Origin: Candidatus Thiosymbion sp.
Lineage (GTDB): Bacteria > Pseudomonadota > Gammaproteobacteria > Chromatiales > Chromatiaceae
Length of the DNA stretch: 37,557 nt
Assembly (NCBI GenBank): GCA_018435665.1
Contig: JAHDND010000200.1
Location: forward strand, 1 to 37,557
Direction of reading: 5' to 3'
Below are positions 24,118 through 32,587 of this stretch, piece by piece. A program made the position numbers and the translations under genes. Below the pieces are notes generated by a model. That model had not been told where the DNA came from, made no database searches, and was given only the letters and a program-made list of their open reading frames with translations. Each line of letters begins with the position of its first letter. Positions within the stretch are counted from its first letter, which is position 1.

Positions 24118-24591
24118 ATGAACGTCATTGCATCCATCACACCCAGGATTGCCCCATGTGGGGGAAAGAACAGGACCGACCGCCAGAGACGAGGCTTTAC
24201 CCTTGTCGAACTCTTGGTCGTTCTAGCCATTTTGGGTCTACTCGTCGGGTTAGTGGGTCCCCAGGTGATGAAAACCCTCGGCAGCTCCAAGACCAAGACG
24301 GCGCGGCTCCAGATCGAAGACCTTTCGGCCGCCCTGGATATTTATCGCCTGGAGGTGGGCCGCTACCCAACAACCAATGATGGGCTTCAGGCCCTGGTTG
24401 AGAATACCGCCGGAGTTCCGAACTGGAACGGTCCTTACCTAAAGAAAAGTCAAGTTCCTAAAGATCCCTGGGGCTTCGATTATCAATATCGGTCTCCGGG
24501 CCAGAATGGTAGCTTTGACCTTTGGGCTCTGGGCGCTGACAACCGCGAAGGTGGAGACGGGGAGAATCAGGATGTTCTTGGCTGGGAGTGA
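24118..24591 (+). CDS. gspG: Major pseudopilin GspG
   Basis: A 157-residue type II pseudopilin. The prepilin peptidase site is RRG/FTLVELLVVLAIL with Glu at +5. The hydrophobic helix and the conserved core follow: ALDIYRLEVGRYPTTNDGLQALVE, GPYLKK, VPKDPWGFDYQY and the calcium-loop end GADNREGGDGENQDVLGWE. The ATG at 24118 has AAAGG eight bases upstream; a TTG at 24103 lies before that site. The leader of about 31 residues is longer than usual. The gene is preceded by a 100-base gap and followed by gspH after 15 bases. Confidence 0.94.
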   Translation: MNVIASITPRIAPCGGKNRTDRQRRGFTLVELLVVLAILGLLVGLVGPQVMKTLGSSKTKTARLQIEDLSAALDIYRLEVGRYPTTNDGLQALVENTAGVPNWNGPYLKKSQVPKDPWGFDYQYRSPGQNGSFDLWALGADNREGGDGENQDVLGWE

Positions 24592-24606
24592 TCCTGCATA
24601 ATCTTC

Positions 24607-25173
24607 ATGAGGGGGTGCGCCACCCCTCCTCTGAATACTAAATACTTGGCCGAGACTCTCACGCAAGGTGTGAATCACAGGAGTCCAGTAATTTTGGGCA
24701 CGCTGAGTCCCCTTCGTCATCGGAGTTTGGGGGGGGGATTTACCTTACTCGAGTTATTAGTTGTCCTCGCCTTGGCCACCCTACTCATCGCCTTGGTTCC
24801 CCCCCTCATCTCCGCAGCCATACCCGGGGTGGAACTCAAGGCTTCGGCGCGCAAGGTTGCCGCTGGCCTGCGCCTGGCACGGGAAGAAGCGATTCGTCAT
24901 GGGCGTGATGTAGCACTGACCCTCGATCTGGAAGACCACAGCTACCAAGTCGATGGTCCCTTTCGCCGGGTCGCGCTGCCAAAGGGGGTGGAACTAAGCC
25001 TGGTGGTCGCCGATACCGAAATGGGCAATGACCAGCGAGGAGCAATCCGCTTCTTTCCCGACGGAGGTTCTACCGGAGGGCGCATCACGCTTGCCCGTAA
25101 TGGCTCTGGCTGGCAGGTTGGGGCCCAATGGCTAACCGGTCGAGTCGAGATCGCCCCTTGGGGGGAGCCGTGA
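24607..25173 (+). CDS. gspH: Minor pseudopilin GspH
   Basis: The prepilin-type site GGG/FTLLELLVVLALATLL identifies a pseudopilin. The C-terminal domain fits GspH (FimT-like): KASARKVAAGLRLAREEAIRHGRDVALTLDL, IRFFPDGGSTGG and GWQVGAQWLTGRVEI. The ATG at 24607 leaves a leader of about 43 residues, which is long; an in-frame GTG at 24670 would give a leader of about 22. The start is therefore uncertain. The stop overlaps the gspI start (GTGA). In the machine GspH joins the tip complex with GspI, J and K. Confidence 0.88.
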   Translation: MRGCATPPLNTKYLAETLTQGVNHRSPVILGTLSPLRHRSLGGGFTLLELLVVLALATLLIALVPPLISAAIPGVELKASARKVAAGLRLAREEAIRHGRDVALTLDLEDHSYQVDGPFRRVALPKGVELSLVVADTEMGNDQRGAIRFFPDGGSTGGRITLARNGSGWQVGAQWLTGRVEIAPWGEP

Positions 25174-25628
25174 GAATCGTTCCCTGTCTGGTCTTAGGCA
25201 GGAGGAGGGCTGCTAGTCGGTCCAGTCATCGGTATCTGGCTGAGCGCGGCTTCTCCCTGCTGGAAGTCCTGGTAGCTTTCACCATTCTGGCGCTGAGTCT
25301 GGGGGTACTAATGCAGGTTTTCTCCCAGGCACTCAATGCCGCCACCCTCAGCGGCACCTACGGTAGGGCTACCGCGCTGGCAGAGGCCGGCATGGATTTG
25401 GTAGGCATCGACATCCCTCTGGAACCTGGGCTACAGAGCGGTGAAACCGAGGATGGGCTCCACTGGCGCGTGCAGGTAACGGAGGTATCGATGGCCGATC
25501 TCCTCCTCGGAGAATCGTCCCTGCCGGTATATCTTGTTAGCTCCGAGGTGACCTGGGAGTCGGTGCGAGGGGTTCGTCGTGTCAACCTTGCCACCCTGCG
25601 CTTGGGAGATACCGTCCCTGAAGGCTAA
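25170..25628 (+). CDS. gspI: Minor pseudopilin GspI
   Basis: About 152 residues, with the processing site ERG/FSLLEVLVAFTILALSLG and Glu at +5. The small C-terminal domain includes AEAGMDLVGIDIPLEPG and the pattern GLHWRVQVTEV typical of GspI. I chose the GTG at 25170, which overlaps the gspH stop and has GGGGGAG just upstream; the open frame extends back to 25128 within gspH. GspI starts assembly of the pseudopilus tip with J and K. Confidence 0.88.
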   Translation: MRIVPCLVLGRRRAASRSSHRYLAERGFSLLEVLVAFTILALSLGVLMQVFSQALNAATLSGTYGRATALAEAGMDLVGIDIPLEPGLQSGETEDGLHWRVQVTEVSMADLLLGESSLPVYLVSSEVTWESVRGVRRVNLATLRLGDTVPEG

Positions 25629-25632
25629 GCTC

Positions 25633-26391
25633 ATGAATACCAAGTCGCGCCAACGGCTGGGGGTTAGCGGTTTCACCCTGGTGGAACTGCTCATCGCCTT
25701 TGTAATGGTCGCGCTCATCAGTTTGCTGCTGTTTTCCGGCTTGAGGGTCGGAATTCGAGCCTGGGGTGCGGTGGAGTCGGCCGCAGAAATCAACACCGAG
25801 TTGCGCCTCACCCGTGACTTCCTGCGCCGGATCCTGAGTCAGGCCCGACCAGTGACCTTACTGGTGGAGGCTGAACCCTATCTCGTTTTTGCCGGGAACA
25901 GACAGCAAGTGGAATTTGTCGCCCCCCTCTCCGAGCAGGTTGGGATCCCTGGGCTGTACCTACTGCGCCTTGGGCTAGAAAATACGGGCTTGGGTTCAAC
26001 ACTTGTCCTGAAACGCTGGCTGCTGAATCCGGAGGTTCTGGCGGGGGGGCGCGAGGTGCCAGCCTGGCAACCCTTGGGGAACGGACCAAGTTTCTCTGGT
26101 GTCATGGAGGATCAAGATGTTGCTGCCGGGGCTTACGGTGTCAGTTTGCTGATGGAGGGGATCGAGGAATTTGAGATCAGCTATTTTGGCTTTCCTGAAG
26201 GTGATGGTACCGTCCTTAACATCGATGCTCAGCCTGAGTGGCAGGCAATCTGGCAAAATCTTCCAATTCTGCCTCAGGCTGTGCGCATCCATCTGACCAA
26301 GGCACAGCGTGTTTGGCCCGATCTAATTGTTGAGTTGGGTAAGGGCGTTCCTGGCACGGAAGTGGGCATGGGCGTGGTTGTCCCCCGATGA
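25633..26391 (+). CDS. gspJ: Minor pseudopilin GspJ
   Basis: About 252 residues, with the site VSG/FTLVELLIAFVMVALISLLLF and Glu at +5. The body matches GspJ: INTELRLTRDFLRRILSQARP, EFVAPLSEQ, LLMEGIEEFEISYFG and LPQAVRIHLT. The ATG at 25633 follows the gspI stop by four bases and has GAAGG upstream; the longer frame from 25579 overlaps gspI and is unlikely. The stop overlaps the gspK start (ATGA). Confidence 0.9.
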   Translation: MNTKSRQRLGVSGFTLVELLIAFVMVALISLLLFSGLRVGIRAWGAVESAAEINTELRLTRDFLRRILSQARPVTLLVEAEPYLVFAGNRQQVEFVAPLSEQVGIPGLYLLRLGLENTGLGSTLVLKRWLLNPEVLAGGREVPAWQPLGNGPSFSGVMEDQDVAAGAYGVSLLMEGIEEFEISYFGFPEGDGTVLNIDAQPEWQAIWQNLPILPQAVRIHLTKAQRVWPDLIVELGKGVPGTEVGMGVVVPR

Positions 26392-27329
26392 AATTCCCGC
26401 TCAATCATGGCCCATGGCTCTGCCCGCTAAGGGGAGGTGAAATCGCCATTGAGCAAGGTGTAGCCCTGATGCTGGTACTGTGGATCATTACCCTCCTGAC
26501 AATAATCGCCGTGGGATTAACGACTACCCAACGAACGGAGAGCGCACTGGCCGCCAATCAGGTTTTGGATGCCACCTTCCGTGCTCAGGCTGAAGCGGCC
26601 ATTAACTTCACGGCACTGAATCTTCTTACTCAGCCGCCCATCGAGGCGCTAGCAGATAAAAACTCTATGGATAGCCAGGGCTTCTGGCTACCGGATGGTG
26701 AACCCCGTTTATGGCAATGGGGAGAAAAGGCACTCGAAATCCGCATCATCAATGAGACATCCCTGATTGATCTCAATCTGGCTGAGCCAAACCTTTTGAT
26801 GGGTCTGATGAAGGCGGCAGGGGTGCAGGATCCGGCTCCTCTGGTGGATGCCATCCTTGATTGGCGCGACTTGGACGAACTCCATCTCGCCAACGGTGCC
26901 GAGGATGAGCAATATGCCGCTGCCGGCCTGCCTTATGGTGCCAAGGATGGACCTTTCGACAGCGTCGAAGAACTGGGCCAGGTGATGGGTTTCGACCGGG
27001 ACCTTTATCAGGCCTTGGCGCCAGCTTTTACGGTATCTTCAGGACAGGCAAGCCCGGTTGTGGAATTTGCCCCACCTTTGGTTCAAGCCGCTCTACAGGG
27101 TATCGGGCTGGGGGAGTTGGAGGAAAGGTTGGCTCAAGAGGCCAAGGTTCTCGGCGAGTCTTCTACTGTTTCGGGCCGAGGTGGTCCGCTCTATCGAATT
27201 CAGGTGCGTTGGCAAGCATCAGGGGAGGCCTACCGCTCAATGGAGGCACTGGCAAAAATAGAGCTTGGGGGGCAGCCTTCACTGCAAGTCCTATGGCGAC
27301 GCTATGCATTAGGCAGGGTTGTGAATTAG
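26388..27329 (+). CDS. gspK: Minor pseudopilin GspK
   Basis: A 313-residue tip pseudopilin. The processing site is EQG/VALMLVLWIITLLTIIAVG. It lacks Glu at +5, the usual exception in GspK. The large alpha-domain has ETSLIDLNLAEPNLL, AILDWRDLDELHLANGAEDEQYAAAGLPYGAKDGPFDSVEELG and YRIQVRW. It is coupled to gspJ by an ATGA overlap. After it comes the only sizeable break (about 200 bases) in the second half of the operon. Confidence 0.92.
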   Translation: MKFPLNHGPWLCPLRGGEIAIEQGVALMLVLWIITLLTIIAVGLTTTQRTESALAANQVLDATFRAQAEAAINFTALNLLTQPPIEALADKNSMDSQGFWLPDGEPRLWQWGEKALEIRIINETSLIDLNLAEPNLLMGLMKAAGVQDPAPLVDAILDWRDLDELHLANGAEDEQYAAAGLPYGAKDGPFDSVEELGQVMGFDRDLYQALAPAFTVSSGQASPVVEFAPPLVQAALQGIGLGELEERLAQEAKVLGESSTVSGRGGPLYRIQVRWQASGEAYRSMEALAKIELGGQPSLQVLWRRYALGRVVN

Positions 27330-27451
27330 GATCATGCAGCCTGATCGACTATGAGGGATAATGTCAATGAAACCGTCTGACCACGACCCGTAAGAAGGAA
27401 AGGATAGGGCAGGCGTGAGTAGTTTCCCGGCCGATAACATAACCTGTTTAG

Positions 27452-27473
27452 ACTCTCTCTCTTTGATGAGAGT
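27452..27473 (+). other. Small inverted repeat in the gspK-gspL gap
   Basis: ACTCTC and GAGAGT are separated by ten bases in the 200-base gap between gspK and gspL, where most neighbouring genes overlap. No T-run follows. The gap is AT-rich and could hold an internal promoter or an attenuator, but I see no convincing -35/-10 pair. Confidence 0.3.
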
Positions 27474-27530
27474 ATCTCGCTGCCGATAGTTTCCCTGGCT
27501 TCTGTCGTTTTCATTTCATTATTGCCACTG

Positions 27531-28628
27531 ATGCCTTCTTCCTTATCCTTGTCCCTGCCAACCCTACAAGCCCTGAGCCAGAAATTTTTTTCGGCTGATG
27601 GGGAAACCTGGTGGCAATCTGTATTCGGAAGCTGTCTGCCTGAGCGGCTGGCTAGGGCTATCGCTGCGCAGGAGCGGTACTTGAATCTGGTTCTTAAGGG
27701 CGACAAGGCGCTACTGTATCTGAACGAAGGTGTGGAGCGGCGTTCTCTGGCCGCCGCGGAGGAATTAGCCTTTCCAGACCTGGAACCCTTCCTGCGGGGC
27801 ATGCGCGAGGAAGCCCTTCGTTTCCGTATCCAATTGCCCCCGGAGTGGATCGTAACGCGTAATCTCTCTCTTCCTAGTCAGGCTCGCAGTAATCTCCGCC
27901 AGGTAATCAGGTATGAGATGGACCGTCTTACCCCCTTCAATCCCGATCAGGTCTACTATGACTACCGTTTGTTCGAGGGGGGTAAAAGTGACCGTCTTCA
28001 TATGGAATTGGTCTTGTGTCGCCGTGAACCGCTTCAGCGCTGGCTGGGGTCCTTGAAGGCAGCAGGAATCCCAGTCGAGCGGATCGCCTGGCCAAAGGCA
28101 TGGCCACTGGCTAATCTCCTCCCGGAGGAGTTGCGCCCCCGGCGAGGGGGACGCCTGGTCAGTTTTGGATCCCTTCTGACATTGACAGCACTGATATTGA
28201 CGGCCGTTACCCTGGTCGGGCCGGTCTGGCAAAAAACGGAAACTCACGCCGAACTGGACAGGGAACTCAACCGTCTTAAAGGACAAGCAACTGAAGTCAA
28301 TAAGTTACGCGAGGCCATTGATGCGGCTCACAAGGGTAGTGTCGCTGTGCTGGAACGTAAGTCGAGTCAGGCTGCGATGATCGATCTGCTACGGGAACTC
28401 ACCGATCGCCTCCCAGATGGCACTTGGGTGGAAAACCTCGAATTCCAGGGCAATGAAGTACAGATTCGCGGAGAATCCACCCAGTCGGCCGCCCTTATTG
28501 GCCTCTTGGAAAATGCACCAGCCTTTTCCGGCGTCAGTTTCAGGTCTCCCGTGACTCAGGGACGAAATAGTGAGAGAGAGCGTTTCCACATCGGATTCAC
28601 CTTCAGCCAGGTACCGGAGGGCTCATGA
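27531..28628 (+). CDS. gspL: Type II secretion protein GspL (XpsL-like, PilM/PilN layout)
   Basis: About 365 residues. The N-terminal part (to about 200) resembles the end of an actin-like GspL/PilM domain: LPPEWIVTRNLSLPSQARSNLRQVIRYEMDRLTPFNPDQVYYDYRLF. One transmembrane helix (FGSLLTLTALILTAVTLVGPV) and a coiled coil (ELDRELNRLKGQATEVNKLREAI) follow. The end is a PilN-like ferredoxin fold (LLRELTDRLPDGTWVENLEFQGNEVQIRGES). GspL recruits GspE to the membrane. The N-terminal domain is shorter than in classical GspL. The ATG at 27531 lacks a clear ribosome site; a TTG at 27522 is also possible. The stop overlaps gspM (ATGA). Confidence 0.85.
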   Translation: MPSSLSLSLPTLQALSQKFFSADGETWWQSVFGSCLPERLARAIAAQERYLNLVLKGDKALLYLNEGVERRSLAAAEELAFPDLEPFLRGMREEALRFRIQLPPEWIVTRNLSLPSQARSNLRQVIRYEMDRLTPFNPDQVYYDYRLFEGGKSDRLHMELVLCRREPLQRWLGSLKAAGIPVERIAWPKAWPLANLLPEELRPRRGGRLVSFGSLLTLTALILTAVTLVGPVWQKTETHAELDRELNRLKGQATEVNKLREAIDAAHKGSVAVLERKSSQAAMIDLLRELTDRLPDGTWVENLEFQGNEVQIRGESTQSAALIGLLENAPAFSGVSFRSPVTQGRNSERERFHIGFTFSQVPEGS

Positions 28629-29236
28629 CCACCGACACCAAGAAGGCCAGCTACATAGCCAATTGGGCCAGATGCGCGCTGGTCTGGTTGGTCTTTCTCC
28701 TCGTTCCCCTGGGAGTGACGTTGGGCATCGGGCTTCCCTGGTATCAGCGCATGACGGATCTGGATAGTCAGATTGAGGGGGCTGACGAGCAGATACGGCG
28801 TTATCAGCGCTTGCTGGCAAGCATCCCCCGATTACGGGCTGAATTGGAGCGAGAACGCAACAACGAAGAGGTCAAGGCCTACTATTTTGATGCGCCGACG
28901 GAGGCGTTGGCTGGCGCTCAGTTACAAAGCACAATTCAGGGAATGGTACAGAGTGCTGGGGCCAAGTTATTGAACTCTCAGTTTTTGCCTGCTGAAGCGA
29001 AAGATCAGCCTCCCCGGGTCGGGTTGCGGGCTCAGATTCAGGGCGATACCAACGCCTTGCTGGACATCCTTTACGATATCGAGCACGCAAGGCCTTTCCT
29101 ATTCGTCGATCAACTCTCTGTACGATCAACTACCCGCCGCGATCGGCGGCAAAATCGCAGAGATCCTCAGCCCCAGATCCAACAGGAGTTGACGATTCGG
29201 GTTGATGTCTTTGGCTATGCCCTGGGGGGGACCTAG
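28625..29236 (+). CDS. gspM: Type II secretion protein GspM (XpsM-like)
   Basis: A 203-residue inner-membrane protein with one N-terminal helix (WLVFLLVPLGVTLGIGLPWY). A coiled coil (MTDLDSQIEGADEQIRRYQRLLASIPRLRAELE) and a periplasmic ferredoxin-like domain (LQSTIQGMVQSAGAKLLNSQF ... LRAQIQGDTNALLDILYDIEHARPFLFVDQLSV) follow. This matches the GspM class found beside PilN-like GspL in xps-type operons. It would pair with GspL in the platform. ATGA overlap with gspL; the TAG stop shares one base with the next start. Confidence 0.87.
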   Translation: MTTDTKKASYIANWARCALVWLVFLLVPLGVTLGIGLPWYQRMTDLDSQIEGADEQIRRYQRLLASIPRLRAELERERNNEEVKAYYFDAPTEALAGAQLQSTIQGMVQSAGAKLLNSQFLPAEAKDQPPRVGLRAQIQGDTNALLDILYDIEHARPFLFVDQLSVRSTTRRDRRQNRRDPQPQIQQELTIRVDVFGYALGGT

Positions 29237-29907
29237 TGAAGCGATTGCTGGGGCTCATCTGCCTGGCCTTGGGTGCCATAATTTTCTGGCAATGGCGGAC
29301 CTGGCCACCACCCCGTGGAGATTTCCCCCCTAACATCGCCGAGGACACTGGGGAATCACTTGCTTCCCAGCCAACGGAAACACGACGCTTTCTGTTGCCG
29401 CCTCTTAACAAGGAGGATTATGCCTCGGTGATCGATCGCCCACTGTTCCTATCCAGCCGACGCCCACTCGAAGGTGAAGCCCCTCTAGATTTAGCAGGAC
29501 TAGAGGCGCCAGCCCCGGAGACACCCTTGAACAATTTTGACCTCAGTGCAGTCATCATAACCCCAGCAGGGGCCATTGCCTGGGTGACTACGCCCAGTGA
29601 GCCGAAGCCACAAAAAGTTCAGGTTGGTGATGAACTAGAAGGGTGGAAGGTCAAAAATATCTCTAACGATGAAATAGAGATGGAAGGGCAAAGTGGAGCC
29701 GACAGTTTGGTGTTGCGTAACTTTAGCCAAAGCGGGCAATCAGTCGCCAAATCGCCGCTACGAACAGAGAGGAGAAATCGTCCCACTCCTCTTAACAGTC
29801 GACCCTCCGTCACTAGCAAGCAGCGGCAGCAGATACCTCCACCTGCTCCAAGTAAGTCAAAAAGCCCTTCAAAATTAGGGCCTAACCAGGCGCGGAACGG
29901 CCAGTGA
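29236..29907 (+). CDS. gspN: Type II secretion protein of XpsN type, GspC-like
   Basis: A 223-residue protein with a short cytoplasmic start and one helix (LLGLICLALGAIIFWQW). A periplasmic segment includes DYASVIDRPLFLSSRRP and a homology-region-like domain (FDLSAVIITPAGAIAWVT ... VQVGDELEGWKVKNISNDEIEME) similar to that of GspC and PilP. The tail is Ser/Pro/Arg/Lys-rich and looks disordered; no PDZ domain is present. In Xanthomonas xps the corresponding protein takes the place of GspC, linking platform and secretin. The GTG start at 29236 overlaps the gspM stop by one base, and the end overlaps gspD (GTGA). Confidence 0.75.
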   Translation: MKRLLGLICLALGAIIFWQWRTWPPPRGDFPPNIAEDTGESLASQPTETRRFLLPPLNKEDYASVIDRPLFLSSRRPLEGEAPLDLAGLEAPAPETPLNNFDLSAVIITPAGAIAWVTTPSEPKPQKVQVGDELEGWKVKNISNDEIEMEGQSGADSLVLRNFSQSGQSVAKSPLRTERRNRPTPLNSRPSVTSKQRQQIPPPAPSKSKSPSKLGPNQARNGQ

Positions 29908-32264
29908 CGGCTACTTTCTCGTTACACAGGCTCCTGGAGCCCTCACTGATCGGATTTACATTTATGGCTAGCCGAGTACGGCATAATCTCAATCTTGGAA
30001 AGAAATCACGCTTCGTGTTGGCTCTGGCTGCCCTGGCGTTGATGCTTCTGTCCGGCTGTGAGCGCTCCTTCTGGGACCCAACCGTCAAGGTCAATGCCAC
30101 CCAAGGTGATGTACTCACTCCCGTGTTGGGCCGAGAGGCCAGGGAAGATGCGGGAACGGTTGAGACCACAGGGATCCGCTTGGGCGACGACGGCAAGACA
30201 CCCCCGGCAATCAAAAATAAAGTCATGCGGGGTACGGGAACTTTCGTAAACAAGGTAGATCGGCCAACCGTCGACACCACCCCAGGTGACATTACCCTGA
30301 ATTTCGATGGCACGGATATCCGCGAGGTGGTGAAGGTCATCTTGGGCGACATCCTGGGGGTTAACTATGTCCTGGATCCCGGGGTCACGGGAACGGCCTC
30401 CTTAGAAACGGGGCGCCCTCTGTCCCGGAATGCCCTAATCCCCACGCTGGAAACCCTGCTGCGCATGAATAATGCCGCGCTGGTGCAAAATGCCGGCACC
30501 TATGAAGTGGTGCCTCTGACCAATGCTATTCGTGGGCGTGTGGTGCCCCAACTTGGCGAGACCTCCAAGGCTCTGCCGGCGGGATATAACGTGCAGGTGA
30601 TACCCCTCCGATATGTCGGGTCGGAGGAAATGAGCAAGATCCTCGAACCCCTCGCCCCGGAAGGCAGCATTATCCGCGCCGACAATACGCGCAATCTCCT
30701 GATACTCGCCGGTACTGGGCCGGAAATCAGAAATATGCTGGATACGATCCAGGTCTTCGACGTGGATTGGATGGCTGGACTCTCCGTGGGATTCTTCAGC
30801 CTGGAATATGCCAATCCCAAGGATTTGGTCGGACAGTTGGACGCCCTGCTCTCCGATGAGTCCGGCAACCCCATGAAGGGCATCTTCCGCTTCGTGCCCG
30901 TGGATAGCGCCAGGAGTGTATTGGTCGTGTCGCCGCAGGAAAAATACCTCGCTCAGGCCCGGGTCTGGATCGAGCGACTGGATGCAGCCGCCGCTGCCGG
31001 TGACGACGATGAGCGGCTTTACGTTTATCGCGTCAAACATGGTGACGCCGAACTGATGGCCAGCAGCCTGATCGGCCTGTTTTCCGGCGATGGCAATCAG
31101 GGCATGAAAAAGACCGTAGGGTCCGTAGCCCCAGGTTTGGGTATGTCCAGCGGCAAATCCTCATCCGCGACGCCTGGCACCTTTCAATTGACCGGCGCGA
31201 CCGGGAACACCTCTGGCGGTGCGCTGGGTACCGGTAAGCAAGGGTCCAGCAAATTTGGCAGCAGGCAATCAGGACTGGGTTCAGGCCAGGGTTCCGGTCA
31301 GGGGGTTTCGGGCACCATGGAGATGACATCTACTGTCAGTGTCGTCGCCGATGTGACCAACAACTCCCTACTGATCAAGTCCAGTCCGCGGGATTATAAG
31401 AAAATTCTGGACGCGCTCAAGCAATTGGATATTGTGCCATTGCAAGTGCTGATTGAGGCGACTTTCGTAGAAATAACCCTGAGTGGAGATTTACAGTACG
31501 GTGTGCAGTGGCATCTTACAGGGAAGATTGGTGATGATTTTTCCAATGCATCATTGACAACAGCCAAATCGCTTCAGACCATAAAAATTGGGGAAAATGA
31601 GACAACCATACCAATAACCCCAATCAGCCCAAAAGTTCCAGGATTTAACTGGACAGTTATTACCTCAGAGTCACTGGTCAGGGCTAATTTAAATCTTTAT
31701 GCGGCTCAAGGACTATTGAACGTCTTGTCATCACCCTCGGTGATGGTCAGGGATAATCAGGTGGCCCACATCCAGGTAGGACAACAGGTCCCAATCCTGA
31801 CGCAGCAACAGCAAAGTACTCAAACTAATAGCAACGTCCTGAACTCAATCTCCTATAAGGACACAGGTGTTATGCTAGATGTCAAACCCCGCGTTACCCC
31901 GGGGGGGATGGTACAAATGGATGTGGACCAGCAAGTTAGTACTCAGTCGAAGACTGATTCTTCAGATATCAACTCACCGACCTTTATCATTCGCCAGATA
32001 ACGAGCAATGTAGCCGTCAGATCTGGCCAAGCGGTTGTCCTGGGCGGCTTGATCGAAAATCAGGATGAAGATGGCAAGGGTGGCGTCCCTGGCCTGTCAA
32101 ATGTTCCGGTACTCGGCGCCCTGTTCAGCGATAACAATAAGCGTGCTTCCAGAAGAGAACTGCTAGTAATATTGACACCTAAAATCATTGCCAGCGATCA
32201 GGATGCGGAAATGGTTACTAATGAGTTTCGCTCACGCATGAAAGGATTGGGTGGAAAGTTTTAG
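29904..32264 (+). CDS. gspD: Type II secretion secretin GspD
   Basis: The outer-membrane channel of the secretion system, up to 786 residues. A lipobox (LMLLSGC) shows it is a lipoprotein. N0-N3 domains follow: ITLNFDGTDIREVVKVILGDILGVNYVLDPGV, YNVQVIPLRYVGSEEMSKILEPL, and SVGFFSLEYANPKDLVGQLD with LYVYRVKHGDAELMASSLIGLF. A Gly/Ser/Thr-rich loop (about 405-475) interrupts N3, then the secretin core (LQVLIEATFVEITL ... VAVRSGQAVVLGGLIENQ ... VPGLSNVPVLGALF). GTG 29904 overlaps the gspN stop. ATG 29964 would give a more usual 32-residue signal and is a fair alternative. The core-coding part near 31470-31860 is markedly AT-richer than the rest of the gene. No pilotin gene is in the window. Confidence 0.93.
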   Translation: MTATFSLHRLLEPSLIGFTFMASRVRHNLNLGKKSRFVLALAALALMLLSGCERSFWDPTVKVNATQGDVLTPVLGREAREDAGTVETTGIRLGDDGKTPPAIKNKVMRGTGTFVNKVDRPTVDTTPGDITLNFDGTDIREVVKVILGDILGVNYVLDPGVTGTASLETGRPLSRNALIPTLETLLRMNNAALVQNAGTYEVVPLTNAIRGRVVPQLGETSKALPAGYNVQVIPLRYVGSEEMSKILEPLAPEGSIIRADNTRNLLILAGTGPEIRNMLDTIQVFDVDWMAGLSVGFFSLEYANPKDLVGQLDALLSDESGNPMKGIFRFVPVDSARSVLVVSPQEKYLAQARVWIERLDAAAAAGDDDERLYVYRVKHGDAELMASSLIGLFSGDGNQGMKKTVGSVAPGLGMSSGKSSSATPGTFQLTGATGNTSGGALGTGKQGSSKFGSRQSGLGSGQGSGQGVSGTMEMTSTVSVVADVTNNSLLIKSSPRDYKKILDALKQLDIVPLQVLIEATFVEITLSGDLQYGVQWHLTGKIGDDFSNASLTTAKSLQTIKIGENETTIPITPISPKVPGFNWTVITSESLVRANLNLYAAQGLLNVLSSPSVMVRDNQVAHIQVGQQVPILTQQQQSTQTNSNVLNSISYKDTGVMLDVKPRVTPGGMVQMDVDQQVSTQSKTDSSDINSPTFIIRQITSNVAVRSGQAVVLGGLIENQDEDGKGGVPGLSNVPVLGALFSDNNKRASRRELLVILTPKIIASDQDAEMVTNEFRSRMKGLGGKF

Positions 32265-32324
32265 GTGAGCTTTCTCTGACTTTCAACAGGCATCACGTTA
32301 GACTTATCGGGACATTGATGGGGG

Positions 32325-32412
32325 CAGTCGGAGGGGACGACTGGCGGGGGAGTCGACAGCAAGTAGGTGGTCGTCAAGCTTACATGAATGTATCCAGGAT
32401 AGACCCCCGCCA
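32325..32412 (+). other. Cluster of inverted repeats between gspD and mutM
   Basis: In the 323-base gap (32265-32587) there are a perfect 6-bp hairpin (CAGTCG, seven-base loop, CGACTG, 32325-32343) and a pair of 9-bp arms (TGGCGGGGG at 32342-32350 and CCCCCGCCA at 32404-32412). The arms enclose a small TACAT/ATGTA hairpin near 32381-32392. The two outer structures share bases and exclude one another. No T-run follows, so this is not a simple terminator. I see no gene in the gap. Confidence 0.35.
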
Positions 32413-32587
32413 AACGCCATACAACCCTGAAAAATCGAAAGTTGATGTGCAATGCCCACAGTTATTTCCAAATCAGCAGGGGGAACTGAATGTGCACAGA
32501 GCTGATTGATCTGGCCAGAATCCAACTTATGGTCTTCTAAAAGGGGCGTCGAGTTCCGCTGCAATAGAAAGGAAAATTAGCAGGTAA

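Noticed and set aside
24082..24130. AATGAACGTCATTGCA at the gspG start as a repeat copy
   Set aside because: Similarity to the repeat is limited to about ten bases and it lies in coding sequence.
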